Shown here: positions 22,059-32,068 of the stretch, piece by piece
Layout of the letters: every line of letters starts with the position of its first letter
Position numbering within the stretch: position 1 is the first letter of the stretch
Assembly (NCBI GenBank): GCA_022782305.1
Contig: JALFPC010000018.1
Location: forward strand, 1-60,822
Length of the DNA: 60,822 bases
Reading direction: 5' to 3'
Source of the DNA: Prevotella sp.
GTDB taxonomy: Bacteria; Bacteroidota; Bacteroidia; Bacteroidales; Bacteroidaceae
Notes under the pieces: generated by a model
Databases searched by the model: none
The model's input: only the letters and a program-made list of their open reading frames with translations
What the model was told of the DNA's origin: nothing
Made by a program: the position numbers and the translations under genes

Positions 22059-23933
22059 ATGGACAAAAACCACATTGTAGGCTTTGCCTTAATGGCAGCA
22101 GTGCTCGTGGGTTGGATGTGGTGGTCGCAACCAACCGAGGAGCAAGTGGCAGAGATGAGACGCCAAGACTCTATCGCCCAAGTAAAAAGAGATGCCCACG
22201 AGGCTTTTAAGACCAAGGCAGCCAAGACGCCAGTAACCGCAATGCCTTCTGACACCACTGCACTCTTCTATCAGGCACTTACCGGAAAGAACCAACAGGT
22301 GGTGATCAAAAACGGTAAACTAGAGGTGACCATAGACACCAAAGGCGCCAAAATCAGAAAGGCACGCATACTCAATTATCAGGACAAGGATGGCAACAAG
22401 GACGTGACATATTTCAATGGTGACGACCAGAACCTAAATTTCCTGCTTTCTGGCAAGACTACCAATATCATCACCTCAGACCTCTATTTCACTCCATCTG
22501 AGATGTCTGACACTGCTGTCACACTCACTGCACAGGCTTCAAACGGGGGTGACCTCACCATTCGCTACTCTATCAACAGTCATTATCTGATGCATATATC
22601 AATGGCCGCCAAGGGGTTGAGTGGAATATTTGCACCAAACTATAAGTCTGTAGATGTGGAATGGAGAGCCAAATGCAAACAACAGGAGAAGGGGTTCAAC
22701 TTTGAAAACCGCTATGCTACGCTAACCTACAAAGAGAAAGACGGCGGTACCGACTATCTGAGCGAAACATCTGAAGAGGTGGACGAAGAAATTGAGAGTG
22801 CTCTTGACTGGGTGGCTTTCAAAGACCAGTTCTTTAGTGCTGTTCTCATCTCTAAGGGAGACATAGCAGCGAAGTCGAAGATGACCAGCCGTCCACTGAA
22901 GAAAGGTGGAGGCTATCTCAAGGACTTCGAAGCCAAGTTCAGCACCAATTTCGATCCCACAGGTGCCACACCAACAGAATTTGAACTATATATCGGTCCA
23001 AACGATTTTCAACAACTCAAGGATGTAGAGGCGCAAAGCCAATTCGGCAAGGAACTGGAGATACAGAAACTCGTATATCTCGGTTGGCCTATTGTTCGCC
23101 TCATCAATAGATGGTTTACAATCTATGTGTTTGACTGGCTAACATCCTTCGGAATCAACATGGGCATTGTGCTCATTATCATCACATTGTTGCTAAAACT
23201 CATAACATACCCATTGGTTAAGAAGAGTTACATGAGTTCGGCCAAGATGCGTGTGCTGAAACCGAAACTCGAAGAAGCCACCAAGAAGTATAACAAGCCC
23301 GAAGATCAAATGATGAAGCAGCAGGCCATGATGCAACTCTATGCCCAGTATGGCGTGAGCCCCCTGTCGGGATGTCTGCCCATGCTTATCCAACTGCCCA
23401 TCTGGATTGCCATGTTCAACTTCGTGCCAAATGCCATCCAATTGCGCGGTCAGGGTTTCTTGTGGATTGACGATCTCTCAACCTACGACCCGATTGTAGA
23501 GTGGCAGACCAATATATGGGGTATCGGCGACCACCTAAGCCTCACGTGTATACTCTTCTGCGTGGCTAATATCCTCTATTCAATAATGAGCATGCGCCAG
23601 CAGCGTGACCAGATGGTGGGTCAGCAGGCCGAACAAATGAAGATGATGCAGTGGATGATGTATCTCATGCCACTCATGTTCTTCTTTATGTTCAACGACT
23701 ATTCTGCTGGTCTAAACTTCTATTATTTCATCTCGCTGTTCTTCAGCGCCGCCATCATGTGGCTGTTGCGCAAGACCACCAACGATGCCAAACTTCTGGC
23801 TATCCTGGAGGCAAAGTATGAGGAGAACAAGAACAATCCCAAGAAGACCAGCGGTCTGGCCGCCCGTCTTGAAGCCATGCAGAAGCAGGCAGAAGAATTG
23901 CGCCGCCAGCGAGAAAGCCAATTAAAGAAATAA
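22059..23933 (+). CDS. yidC: Membrane protein insertase YidC
   Basis: N-terminal TM, periplasmic domain, then ITYPLVKKSYMSSAKMRVLKPKLEEATKKYNKPEDQMMKQQAMMQLYAQYGVSPLSGCLPMLIQLPIWIAMF. Confidence 0.97.
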   Translation: MDKNHIVGFALMAAVLVGWMWWSQPTEEQVAEMRRQDSIAQVKRDAHEAFKTKAAKTPVTAMPSDTTALFYQALTGKNQQVVIKNGKLEVTIDTKGAKIRKARILNYQDKDGNKDVTYFNGDDQNLNFLLSGKTTNIITSDLYFTPSEMSDTAVTLTAQASNGGDLTIRYSINSHYLMHISMAAKGLSGIFAPNYKSVDVEWRAKCKQQEKGFNFENRYATLTYKEKDGGTDYLSETSEEVDEEIESALDWVAFKDQFFSAVLISKGDIAAKSKMTSRPLKKGGGYLKDFEAKFSTNFDPTGATPTEFELYIGPNDFQQLKDVEAQSQFGKELEIQKLVYLGWPIVRLINRWFTIYVFDWLTSFGINMGIVLIIITLLLKLITYPLVKKSYMSSAKMRVLKPKLEEATKKYNKPEDQMMKQQAMMQLYAQYGVSPLSGCLPMLIQLPIWIAMFNFVPNAIQLRGQGFLWIDDLSTYDPIVEWQTNIWGIGDHLSLTCILFCVANILYSIMSMRQQRDQMVGQQAEQMKMMQWMMYLMPLMFFFMFNDYSAGLNFYYFISLFFSAAIMWLLRKTTNDAKLLAILEAKYEENKNNPKKTSGLAARLEAMQKQAEELRRQRESQLKK

Positions 23934-23966
23934 TGAAATGAGAATTATATAATGACCCACAGCAGG

Positions 23967-23999
23967 CTCCCGCAGTGCTCTCACATGCACTGTCGGGAG
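23967..23999 (+). terminator. Intrinsic terminator after yidC
   Basis: CTCCCGCAGTGC-tctcacat-GCACTGtCGGGAG then TGCTCTGTTTTCTT. Confidence 0.7.
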
Positions 24000-24029
24000 T
24001 GCTCTGTTTTCTTGATACATTATTTATAT

Positions 24030-26195
24030 ATGAATAGATTATCATCCCTGCTACTCGCTGCATTGCTCGGCATTACAACGGTGGCTACACCACAAAACGA
24101 CGTGAAAATCGAAAAGAATAAACCAATACTCACATCTGACCTCATGACGCCAGAGGCTCTATGGGCCATGGGACGCATAGCATCTGCACAGGCTTCTCCC
24201 GACGGCAAGACCATAGTATATCAGGTTGGATACTATAGCGTGAAGGCCAACAAAGGTCATCAGGTGATAGCCATCGTAGATGCCGATGGCGGAAATGCCA
24301 AACAACTCACACAGGCCTCTGCAAACGAAACAGACCCTGTATGGATAGCGGGTGGCAAACGCATAGCCTATCTGACCAAGCAGCAAATATGGACCATGAA
24401 TGCCGATGGCACCGACCGCCGACAGATCACCAACGACAAGACAGGAATAGATGCCTTCCTCTTCTCTCCTGATGGCACCAAGGTGATACTCATCAAGTCA
24501 CAACCCTTCCATGATATCATCAAGGCCAACCCCAAAGACCTGCCCAAAGCCACTGGTAGACGTGTCACCGACCTTATGTATCGCCATTGGGACCATTATG
24601 TAGAGTCTATCCAACACCCTTGGCTGGCAGAGGTGAACGCAAATGGTGTGACAGAAGGTATAGACCTGCTGGCCGGCGAACCCTATGAATGCCCTATGGA
24701 ACCCTTTGGAGGCATCGAGCAACTGGCATGGAGCCCCGACTCAAAGTATATTGCATACACATGCCGCAAGAAGAAGGGTATAGACTATTCCATATCCACA
24801 GATTCTGATATCTATCTATATGATACAGAAGCCAAAACCACTGTTAATCTCTGCAAACCCGCAAACTATCAAGCACCTGCCTGCAACCCTTCGCATACAC
24901 TCAAGGACCAGACCGTGAATGCTGAAGCCAACCTCAAAAACAATCCTGGCTACGACACCAACCCACAGTTCTCGCCCGATGGCAAATATATAGCATGGCA
25001 GAGTATGGCCCGCGATGGCTATGAGGCAGACATCAACCGCCTCTGCGTGTATGACCTTTCACAAGGCACCAAGACTTATGTGACCGAATCATTCGATTCA
25101 AACGTGGATGCTTTCTGCTGGCAGGGCGACTCACATTCACTTGCTTTCATAGGTGTTTGGCACGGATGTGTAAACATGTATACAACCGACCTCAATGGCA
25201 CAGTGACACAGATTACCGATGACTGGGCCGACTTCGTATCGGTGGCTCCTGCCAACAATGGCAACAAGTTGCTGGCCATGAGACAGAGTATGATCGCCCC
25301 CACAGACATCTTTATTGTAACACCGGGAAAGAATATCAAGAAGACAAAGGTTACACAGATAACAAACGAAAACAAGCATATCTTAGACCAGTTGGCCCTC
25401 GGCAAAATCACACAGAGATGGGTGAAGACCAAAGATGGCCATGACATGCTTGTATGGGTAATCCTGCCTCCTCATTTCGACGAAACAAAGCGCTATCCAA
25501 CCCTGCTCTTCTGCGAGGGTGGACCACAGAGTCCCGTAAGCCAGTTCTGGAGTTATCGTTGGAACATGCAAATCATGGCTGCTAACGGCTATGTGGTAGT
25601 GGCTCCTAACCGTCGCGGTCTGCCAGGCTTTGGCCATGAGTGGAACGAGATGATAAGCAGCCATTGGACTGGCATGTGTATGAATGATTATCTGAGTGCC
25701 ATAGATGATGCAGCCGCCAATTTGCCTTTTGTAGACCGTGAGCGTATGGGGGCTGTAGGTGCAAGCTTCGGCGGATTCAGCGTCTATTATCTCGCAGGCC
25801 ACCATAACAATAGGTTCAAGTGCTTCATCTCGCACGACGGAGCCTTCAATCTCGAGTCAATGTACACAGACACTGAAGAAAACTGGTTTAGCAACTGGGA
25901 GTATGACGATGCCTACTGGAATAAGGATGCCACCCCAGAGGCAAAGGCCACATATGAGCAGTCGCCTCATCGCTTTGTAGACAAATGGGATACACCTATA
26001 CTCTGCATTCACGGCGAACTCGACTATCGCATCAATGCAAACCAAGGCATGGGAGCATTCAATGCAGCACGCATGAGAGGTATACCAGCAGAATTACTCA
26101 TCTTCCCCGATGAAAATCATTGGGTGCTCAAGCCCCAAAACGGCGTGCTCTGGCAGCGCACATTCTTCGACTGGCTCGACAGATGGCTAAAGTAA
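24030..26195 (+). CDS. S9-family (prolyl oligopeptidase) serine peptidase
   Basis: WD40-like beta-propeller repeats (SPDGKYIAW, WSPDSKYIAYTCR) plus GASFGGFS nucleophile elbow and DENHWV. Start after the terminator at 23999. Confidence 0.93.
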   Translation: MNRLSSLLLAALLGITTVATPQNDVKIEKNKPILTSDLMTPEALWAMGRIASAQASPDGKTIVYQVGYYSVKANKGHQVIAIVDADGGNAKQLTQASANETDPVWIAGGKRIAYLTKQQIWTMNADGTDRRQITNDKTGIDAFLFSPDGTKVILIKSQPFHDIIKANPKDLPKATGRRVTDLMYRHWDHYVESIQHPWLAEVNANGVTEGIDLLAGEPYECPMEPFGGIEQLAWSPDSKYIAYTCRKKKGIDYSISTDSDIYLYDTEAKTTVNLCKPANYQAPACNPSHTLKDQTVNAEANLKNNPGYDTNPQFSPDGKYIAWQSMARDGYEADINRLCVYDLSQGTKTYVTESFDSNVDAFCWQGDSHSLAFIGVWHGCVNMYTTDLNGTVTQITDDWADFVSVAPANNGNKLLAMRQSMIAPTDIFIVTPGKNIKKTKVTQITNENKHILDQLALGKITQRWVKTKDGHDMLVWVILPPHFDETKRYPTLLFCEGGPQSPVSQFWSYRWNMQIMAANGYVVVAPNRRGLPGFGHEWNEMISSHWTGMCMNDYLSAIDDAAANLPFVDRERMGAVGASFGGFSVYYLAGHHNNRFKCFISHDGAFNLESMYTDTEENWFSNWEYDDAYWNKDATPEAKATYEQSPHRFVDKWDTPILCIHGELDYRINANQGMGAFNAARMRGIPAELLIFPDENHWVLKPQNGVLWQRTFFDWLDRWLK

Positions 26196-26231
26196 TAACC
26201 CACTATCAGAAACCAAAACAAAATTATATCA

Positions 26232-27917
26232 ATGGAATCAAAAGTAACTCAAACACTGAGAGACTCGGCAGCCATGAGATGGACGGTGCTGCTGTTTCTC
26301 GCCGGAGCCATGTTCTGCTCCTACATCTTTATGGACATCCTCTCGCCTATCAAAGACCTCATGCAATCTACACGCGGATGGGATTCCACAGCCTTCGGCA
26401 CTATGCAAGGTTCCGAAACATTCCTCAACGTATTCGTGTTTTTCCTCATCTTTGCCGGCATCATACTCGACAAGATGGGAGTGCGCTTCACAGCACTGCT
26501 TTCGGGAGTTGTGATGGTGATAGGCGCTGTAATCAACTGGTATGCAGTGACCGAATCATTCATGGGTAGCGGTCTGGAGAGATGGTTTACAGACAATCTC
26601 AATTACATACCCGTTTTCGATGAGTTGGGCATCTCTCCTTTCTATCTCGGCATGCCCGCCTCTGCCAAGTTTGCCGCTGTGGGATTCATGATCTTCGGTT
26701 GTGGTGTAGAGATGGCAGGCATCACCGTTTCGCGAGGTATAGTAAAATGGTTTAAGGGTCGTGAGATGGCTTTGGCAATGGGTTCAGAGATGGCATTGGC
26801 ACGCCTAGGTGTGGCCACCTGCATGATCTTCTCTCCCGTATTTGCTAAGATGGGCGGCGTAATAGACGTATCACGTTCGGTAGCATTCGGAGTGGTACTC
26901 CTACTCATAGCCCTCATAATGTTTATAGTCTATTTCTTCATGGACCGCAAACTGGACTCACAGACAGGCGAAGCAGAAGAGAAAGACGATCCATTCAAGA
27001 TCAGCGACCTCGGCCAGATTCTCACTAGCGGTGGTTTCTGGGTAGTGGCCCTGCTCTGCGTGCTCTATTATTCAGCCATCTTCCCATTCCAGAAATATGC
27101 AGTAAATATGCTTCAGTGCAACCTCACCTTCTCTGAGGTAGACCCCAACTCTTTCTGGGGCGGCACCACAGTAACTGTTATCCAGTATGCCATCATGCTT
27201 GTGGTGGCAGCAGCCGCATTCTCAAGCAATTTCTCAAAAAACAAAAATGCAAAATATTCTCTGCTCGGTCTTGCTGCCGTATCCTTGGTCACATTCTGCT
27301 ATATGGGTTACATGCGCCAGAGCGCTGAAACGGTGTTTGCCGTGTTCCCATTACTGGCTGTAGGCATCACCCCAATACTCGGAAACTATGTAGACCATAA
27401 GGGCAAGGCTGCCTCTATGCTCGTGCTGGGCTCGGTATTGCTCATCGCATGCCATCTCACCTTCGCCTTCATATTGCCAGGATTCAAGGGCAACGCAGTG
27501 GGTGGCATCATCGTGGCATACCTCACCATCCTTGTGCTTGGTGCCAGTTTCTCGCTCGTGCCTGCATCACTCTGGCCCAGTGTACCAAAACTTGTTGACG
27601 CAAAAATCATCGGTAGTGCCTATGCCCTCATCTTCTGGATTCAGAATATCGGTCTTTGGCTATTCCCGCTGCTTATCGGCAAAGTGCTTGACAAGACAAA
27701 TCCACAACTCGTGGCTGACCTCGAAAACGGACTCATCACTCCCGAGCAGGCTGCAGTGTCTTATGACTATACAGCTCCTCTGGTTATGCTTGCAGGTCTC
27801 GGTGTAGCCGCCCTCATCCTCGGCTTTGTGTTGAAAGTAGTAGACAAGAAAAAAGGCTATGGACTGGAGGAACCCAATATCAAGGAACCTGCAACAGAAA
27901 AGGCTACAACAGAGTAA
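26232..27917 (+). CDS. MFS transporter
   Basis: 561 aa with about 12 TM segments; MFS-type loops. Confidence 0.88.
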   Translation: MESKVTQTLRDSAAMRWTVLLFLAGAMFCSYIFMDILSPIKDLMQSTRGWDSTAFGTMQGSETFLNVFVFFLIFAGIILDKMGVRFTALLSGVVMVIGAVINWYAVTESFMGSGLERWFTDNLNYIPVFDELGISPFYLGMPASAKFAAVGFMIFGCGVEMAGITVSRGIVKWFKGREMALAMGSEMALARLGVATCMIFSPVFAKMGGVIDVSRSVAFGVVLLLIALIMFIVYFFMDRKLDSQTGEAEEKDDPFKISDLGQILTSGGFWVVALLCVLYYSAIFPFQKYAVNMLQCNLTFSEVDPNSFWGGTTVTVIQYAIMLVVAAAAFSSNFSKNKNAKYSLLGLAAVSLVTFCYMGYMRQSAETVFAVFPLLAVGITPILGNYVDHKGKAASMLVLGSVLLIACHLTFAFILPGFKGNAVGGIIVAYLTILVLGASFSLVPASLWPSVPKLVDAKIIGSAYALIFWIQNIGLWLFPLLIGKVLDKTNPQLVADLENGLITPEQAAVSYDYTAPLVMLAGLGVAALILGFVLKVVDKKKGYGLEEPNIKEPATEKATTE

Positions 27918-27933
27918 CAACAAATAATCTTTG

Positions 27934-27976
27934 GGTTGTATTGCAGATGCCAAATCATGATATCTGCAATGCAACC
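27934..27976 (+). terminator. Intrinsic terminator after the MFS transporter
   Basis: GGTTGTATTGCAGAT-loop-ATCTGCAATGCAACC followed by TTTTTT. Confidence 0.85.
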
Positions 27977-28016
27977 TTTTTTGTTTATCAATATCAATTA
28001 TCTAAAACAAACAGCT

Positions 28017-29051
28017 ATGAAACTATTCAAACTATTCACTACAGCAATGATGACTATGGTAGCCTTTTCGGCTTTTGCCAAAACCTACGGTTACCTCTAT
28101 TGCCACATGAGCGGCAGGGGCGAATGGACTGCCTTTGCACTGAGTCGCGACGGTGAAAACTGGCACGACCTCAACGACGGCAACGAAGTATACGACACAG
28201 AGAAACTATCTGCTATTGAGGGTGGAGCCCGCGACGCCTATATAGCCCGCGATGCCTCTGGCAAGGGGTTTGTGATGGTGACAACCGATATGAAAGTGGC
28301 CAAGAGCAAGCAATGGTATAACTATGGCATCAATCTTCTGCGCAGTGATGACCTCATACATTGGGAAGCAGTCACCTTTGATTTTCGCAAGGGACCCTCC
28401 ATCTTCTGCGACCCACAATCGTCTGATGTGTATAAGGACTATAGTGCTATACATCGTGTATGGGCACCTCAGGTGATATGGGATGCTGACTATGTGTGGG
28501 ATAATGGTGAGCGCGGAGGATATTTCATCTATTACTCACTTCTCAATGCCAAGGAGGATGGTTACGACCGCATGTTCTATTCTTATGCTGACCGTTCGTT
28601 TACCCGCCTCACCAAGCCACGCCTACTCTTCGATTGGGGGTACGCCACCATAGACGCAGACATCAACTATTTGCCCACCGATGGTCTCTTCCACATGATG
28701 ATCAAAAAAGAAGGAGGCACACGTGGTATCTTCACCACCAAGTCGGCAAAGCTCACTGGTCCATGGCCAGAGCCAGACGAGAAGGATTACGTAAAATTTG
28801 AAGGAAATCGCAAGTGTGAAGGTGCATCGGCATTCCAACTTGAGGGCGACAGCACATGGCGCATAGCATACGTGGAATATTCATCCCGTCCTGCCAAATA
28901 CCGCATCTGCAAGGCCGACAAATACATGTCCAACTTCCACTCACCTACCGACATTAAGGGTGTGGCCAATCCGCAACACGGTTCATTCCTCAAACTGACC
29001 AAAAAGGAATATAAGCGACTAGAGAAATACTGGAGCAAGAAAAAGAAATAA
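28017..29051 (+). CDS. Glycoside hydrolase family 43-like protein
   Basis: Signal peptide MKLFKLFTTAMMTMVAFSAFA; HRVWAPQVIWD, FIYYSLLNA, IDADINYLPTDGLFHMMIKKEGGTRGIF pattern of five-bladed propeller hydrolases. Confidence 0.8.
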   Translation: MKLFKLFTTAMMTMVAFSAFAKTYGYLYCHMSGRGEWTAFALSRDGENWHDLNDGNEVYDTEKLSAIEGGARDAYIARDASGKGFVMVTTDMKVAKSKQWYNYGINLLRSDDLIHWEAVTFDFRKGPSIFCDPQSSDVYKDYSAIHRVWAPQVIWDADYVWDNGERGGYFIYYSLLNAKEDGYDRMFYSYADRSFTRLTKPRLLFDWGYATIDADINYLPTDGLFHMMIKKEGGTRGIFTTKSAKLTGPWPEPDEKDYVKFEGNRKCEGASAFQLEGDSTWRIAYVEYSSRPAKYRICKADKYMSNFHSPTDIKGVANPQHGSFLKLTKKEYKRLEKYWSKKKK

Positions 29052-29112
29052 TATTTCCGGTTTTTGTAAGGTTATTCATTATATTATTTGAGCTTTTGCA
29101 CTCTTTGTATTT

Positions 29113-29275
29113 GATTTTTTTGCGCACAATTATCCGGATTTATCAAAAAACTAATGAGACGAGTGTATCATCGTTGTTGTTAAATTGCATTAACAGCGGT
29201 TTTGAAACCAGATAATATACCGTGCAAAAAAAGATAATCTACGGAGCAAAAACGGATAATCTGCAGGAGACAAAC
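29113..29275. repeat. 22-bp periodic repeat (3 direct units plus one inverted copy)
   Basis: (A/G)GATAATnTnCnGnGcAAAAA units start at 29210, 29232 and 29254; inverted copy TTTTTTTGCGCACAATTATCC at about 29115-29135. Confidence 0.7.
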
Positions 29276-29305
29276 CCCTAATTATCAGACATTGACAAAA
29301 TGAAA

Positions 29306-29338
29306 GAGGGCGTGTAGGCACAATTGCCACACACCCTC
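29306..29338. terminator. Bidirectional hairpin terminator between convergent genes
   Basis: GAGGGCGTGTaGGCA-caat-TGCCACACACCCTC then TTTTG. Confidence 0.75.
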
Positions 29339-29360
29339 TTTTGTTACCAATTGCTATAGT

Positions 29361-29771
29361 TTAGAATGGCAGATCGTCAGCACTGCCTTCTGCTGCGGCC
29401 TCTCCAGCTGGAGGGAAGGGAGTGGCTGTGGATTGTGCAGATCCTGGCATTGGAGCAGCGTCTGGTGTTGGAACTGCGCCAGGCACTGGAGATATCTGTG
29501 GGTTATGGTTTACTGCCCATGCCCTTACATCATTAAACCAGCGACCGTTATACTCGTGTGCATCAATATCGAAAGAAACTGTGAGCACCTCACCGGCCTG
29601 TATATTGAACTGAGCGATTTTTTCTTCGCCAAAAACTCTGAACACACATTTCTTTGGGTATTGCTCCTGTGTCTCAATAACATAATCCTGCGACTTCCAG
29701 GCATTGCCCGTGCGGGCTGACACACCACCCTGTGGCTGCATCACCGCAATGATTTTTCCTGTAATTTCCAT
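29361..29771 (-). CDS. DUF3127 domain protein (OB-fold-like)
   Basis: MEITGKIIAVMQPQGGVSARTGNAWKSQDYVIETQEQYPKKCVFRVFGEEKI; acidic ssDNA-binding-protein-like tail ending DDLPF. Confidence 0.88.
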   Translation of the reverse strand: MEITGKIIAVMQPQGGVSARTGNAWKSQDYVIETQEQYPKKCVFRVFGEEKIAQFNIQAGEVLTVSFDIDAHEYNGRWFNDVRAWAVNHNPQISPVPGAVPTPDAAPMPGSAQSTATPFPPAGEAAAEGSADDLPF

Positions 29772-29958
29772 TTAATTATTCTCTTTATTAATATTTAAAG
29801 TCCAATAAATTCAAATTCTGACTGCGAAGTTACAAAAATTGTTTCAAATAATATAATTTTCTATAGTTTTTTTTGCCATATCAATAGAATTTTGTATTTT
29901 TGTAATTGGTTAGCGTATGCGCCAATACATAGATACTAACAATAATAATAATACGACA

Positions 29959-31083
29959 ATGAGATTTACCATTTCAAGCACCACACTGAGCAACAAACTC
30001 AATGCCCTTGCCAAGGTTATAAACGTAAAATCGCCAACACCCATCTTGGCCGATATCCTTTTTGATATACACGACAACACACTGTTTCTTACTGCTTCTG
30101 ACAGCGAAAACACCATGGTTACCAGTCTGCCCGTGGGAGAGAGCGACGGTTCAATGACCTTTGCCATTAATTGCAAAAACATACTCGATGCAGTGAAGAG
30201 TTTCTCTGAACAGCCCATAACCTTCGAACTGGATACCAACTCCAACATTGTGAATATAATGTATCTCAACGGACATTTCTCCATGCCTACCGACGATGCA
30301 AACACATATCCAGAAACAGACAAAATAAATGAGGGATATACAGAACTGACCATTTCCAGCAACCTGCTAGCAGAGAATATCAACCGCTCTCTATTCGCTA
30401 CAGCGCAGGATGAACTAAGACCACAGATGAACGGCATATATTTCGACCTCACGCCCGAGTGCCTCGCTGTGGTGGCCAGCGATGGACACAAACTCGTAAG
30501 AAACAAACTCTTCTCAGTATTGTGCAACGAACAGAGAGCATTCATCCTTCCAAAAAAACCTGCCACATTGCTCAAAAACATGCTCGACAAGGACGGCGGC
30601 GACGTGGTTATAAGGTTCAACGAGAGAAATGCATCCATTTGCTTTGCAGAAAATGAAGTATACTGCCGACTCATCGAGGGACGCTATCCCAACTACAACT
30701 CTGTTATACCTACAAACAACAATAATGAGATTACCATCGACCGCGAATCGTTGCTCAACGCAATCAAGCGCGTGCAACCATTTGCCAATGATTCCAGCAA
30801 CCTCATCAAATTTAATGTTGATGCCACAACCCTGACACTCGATGCTGCCGATTTTGATTTCTCAAAGACTGCAACCGAAAAGGTAGCATGCCAGTATAAC
30901 GGACAACCTATGAACATCGGTTTCAAGGGAGTAGCATTCATAGAGATACTTAGTAATTTCGATTGCGATGAGATTATTATCAAACTTGCAGACCCAAGCA
31001 GAGCCGGACTTGTGGTGCCTGCACAACAGCCTGAAAATCAGGATGTGCAGATGCTCGTGATGCCTATGCTCATCAACGACTAA
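29959..31083 (+). CDS. dnaN: DNA polymerase III beta sliding clamp
   Basis: MRFTISSTTLSNKLNALAKVINVKSPTPILADILFDI; C-terminal VMPMLIND. Confidence 0.95.
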   Translation: MRFTISSTTLSNKLNALAKVINVKSPTPILADILFDIHDNTLFLTASDSENTMVTSLPVGESDGSMTFAINCKNILDAVKSFSEQPITFELDTNSNIVNIMYLNGHFSMPTDDANTYPETDKINEGYTELTISSNLLAENINRSLFATAQDELRPQMNGIYFDLTPECLAVVASDGHKLVRNKLFSVLCNEQRAFILPKKPATLLKNMLDKDGGDVVIRFNERNASICFAENEVYCRLIEGRYPNYNSVIPTNNNNEITIDRESLLNAIKRVQPFANDSSNLIKFNVDATTLTLDAADFDFSKTATEKVACQYNGQPMNIGFKGVAFIEILSNFDCDEIIIKLADPSRAGLVVPAQQPENQDVQMLVMPMLIND

Positions 31084-31132
31084 TCAACGCCGCACACATT
31101 ATTACCGGAACATATTGAACAAAAAAGACAAA

Positions 31133-31990
31133 ATGAAACTTAACTTAAAGAAACCTCTTGTCATCTTTGACCTCGAGACTACCGGTCTCGATCTTGTAAG
31201 AGACAGAATCATACAGATATCTTATATTAAAGTAGGTATTGATGGCAGTGAGAAAAGGGGCGACCATATCATCAATCCGGGAATCATGATACCCAAAGAG
31301 GTGGAAGAACTCACAGGTATCACCAATGAAGTTGTGAAGGACAAACCAAACTTCAAAATGCTGGCACAGTCGCTATGCAACGAGTTTGAGGGTTGCGACT
31401 TTGCTGGATTCAATTCAAACCGCTTTGATATTCCCATGCTCGCAGAAGAATTCCTTAGGGTTGGCATCAACTTCGATTTCTCAAAGTGCAGGATGATAGA
31501 CGCTCAGGTAATCTTCCATAAGATGGAGAAGCGAAATCTGGCCGCTGCCTACAAGTTCTATTGCGGCAGAAAGATGGAAGAGGACTTTGAGGCTCACCGT
31601 GCCGATCAGGACACCGAGGCCACCTATAGGGTGCTGCAGGGACAGTTAGACATGTATAACCCTGAAACTCAGGAGGAAGAAGAACGCAGAATACCCAACG
31701 ATATGGATGCGCTCAATGAATTCTCAAAGATGAACAACAATGTTGACTTTGCAGGTAGGATTGTGTGGAGCGAAGCCAAGGGACCTAACGGGCAACCACT
31801 CAAGGATGCCGACGGCAATAGTGTGATGATAGAGGTGTTTAACTTCGGCAAATACAAAGACCAGCCCGTGGCCACTGTGTTACGTATCGACCCAGGATAT
31901 TATAGTTGGATTATGGGCAGCGATTTCACATACAACACCAAGCAGGTGCTTACACGTATCAGACTCAGAGAGGCTGCCAACATGAAATAA
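31133..31990 (+). CDS. 3'-5' exonuclease (DNA pol III epsilon/DnaQ-like)
   Basis: VIFDLETTGLDLVRDRIIQISYIKV; HRADQDTEATYRVL (DEDDh). Confidence 0.92.
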   Translation: MKLNLKKPLVIFDLETTGLDLVRDRIIQISYIKVGIDGSEKRGDHIINPGIMIPKEVEELTGITNEVVKDKPNFKMLAQSLCNEFEGCDFAGFNSNRFDIPMLAEEFLRVGINFDFSKCRMIDAQVIFHKMEKRNLAAAYKFYCGRKMEEDFEAHRADQDTEATYRVLQGQLDMYNPETQEEEERRIPNDMDALNEFSKMNNNVDFAGRIVWSEAKGPNGQPLKDADGNSVMIEVFNFGKYKDQPVATVLRIDPGYYSWIMGSDFTYNTKQVLTRIRLREAANMK

Positions 31991-32068
31991 GCCATCAGGG
32001 TGCAATAATGCCATTCTGCAAAATGACCGAAAGAACCAATCCGTAGTGAACAACCAAAGTCAGCAATT

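Noticed and set aside
23952-24029. ORF-track N-terminal extension of the S9 peptidase
   Set aside because: Spans the yidC terminator hairpin; the ATG at 24030 begins a signal peptide.
29910-30674. 254-aa minus-strand ORF antisense to dnaN
   Set aside because: Overlaps the well-supported dnaN; Ser/Leu-rich translation with no family signature; codon-bias artefact.
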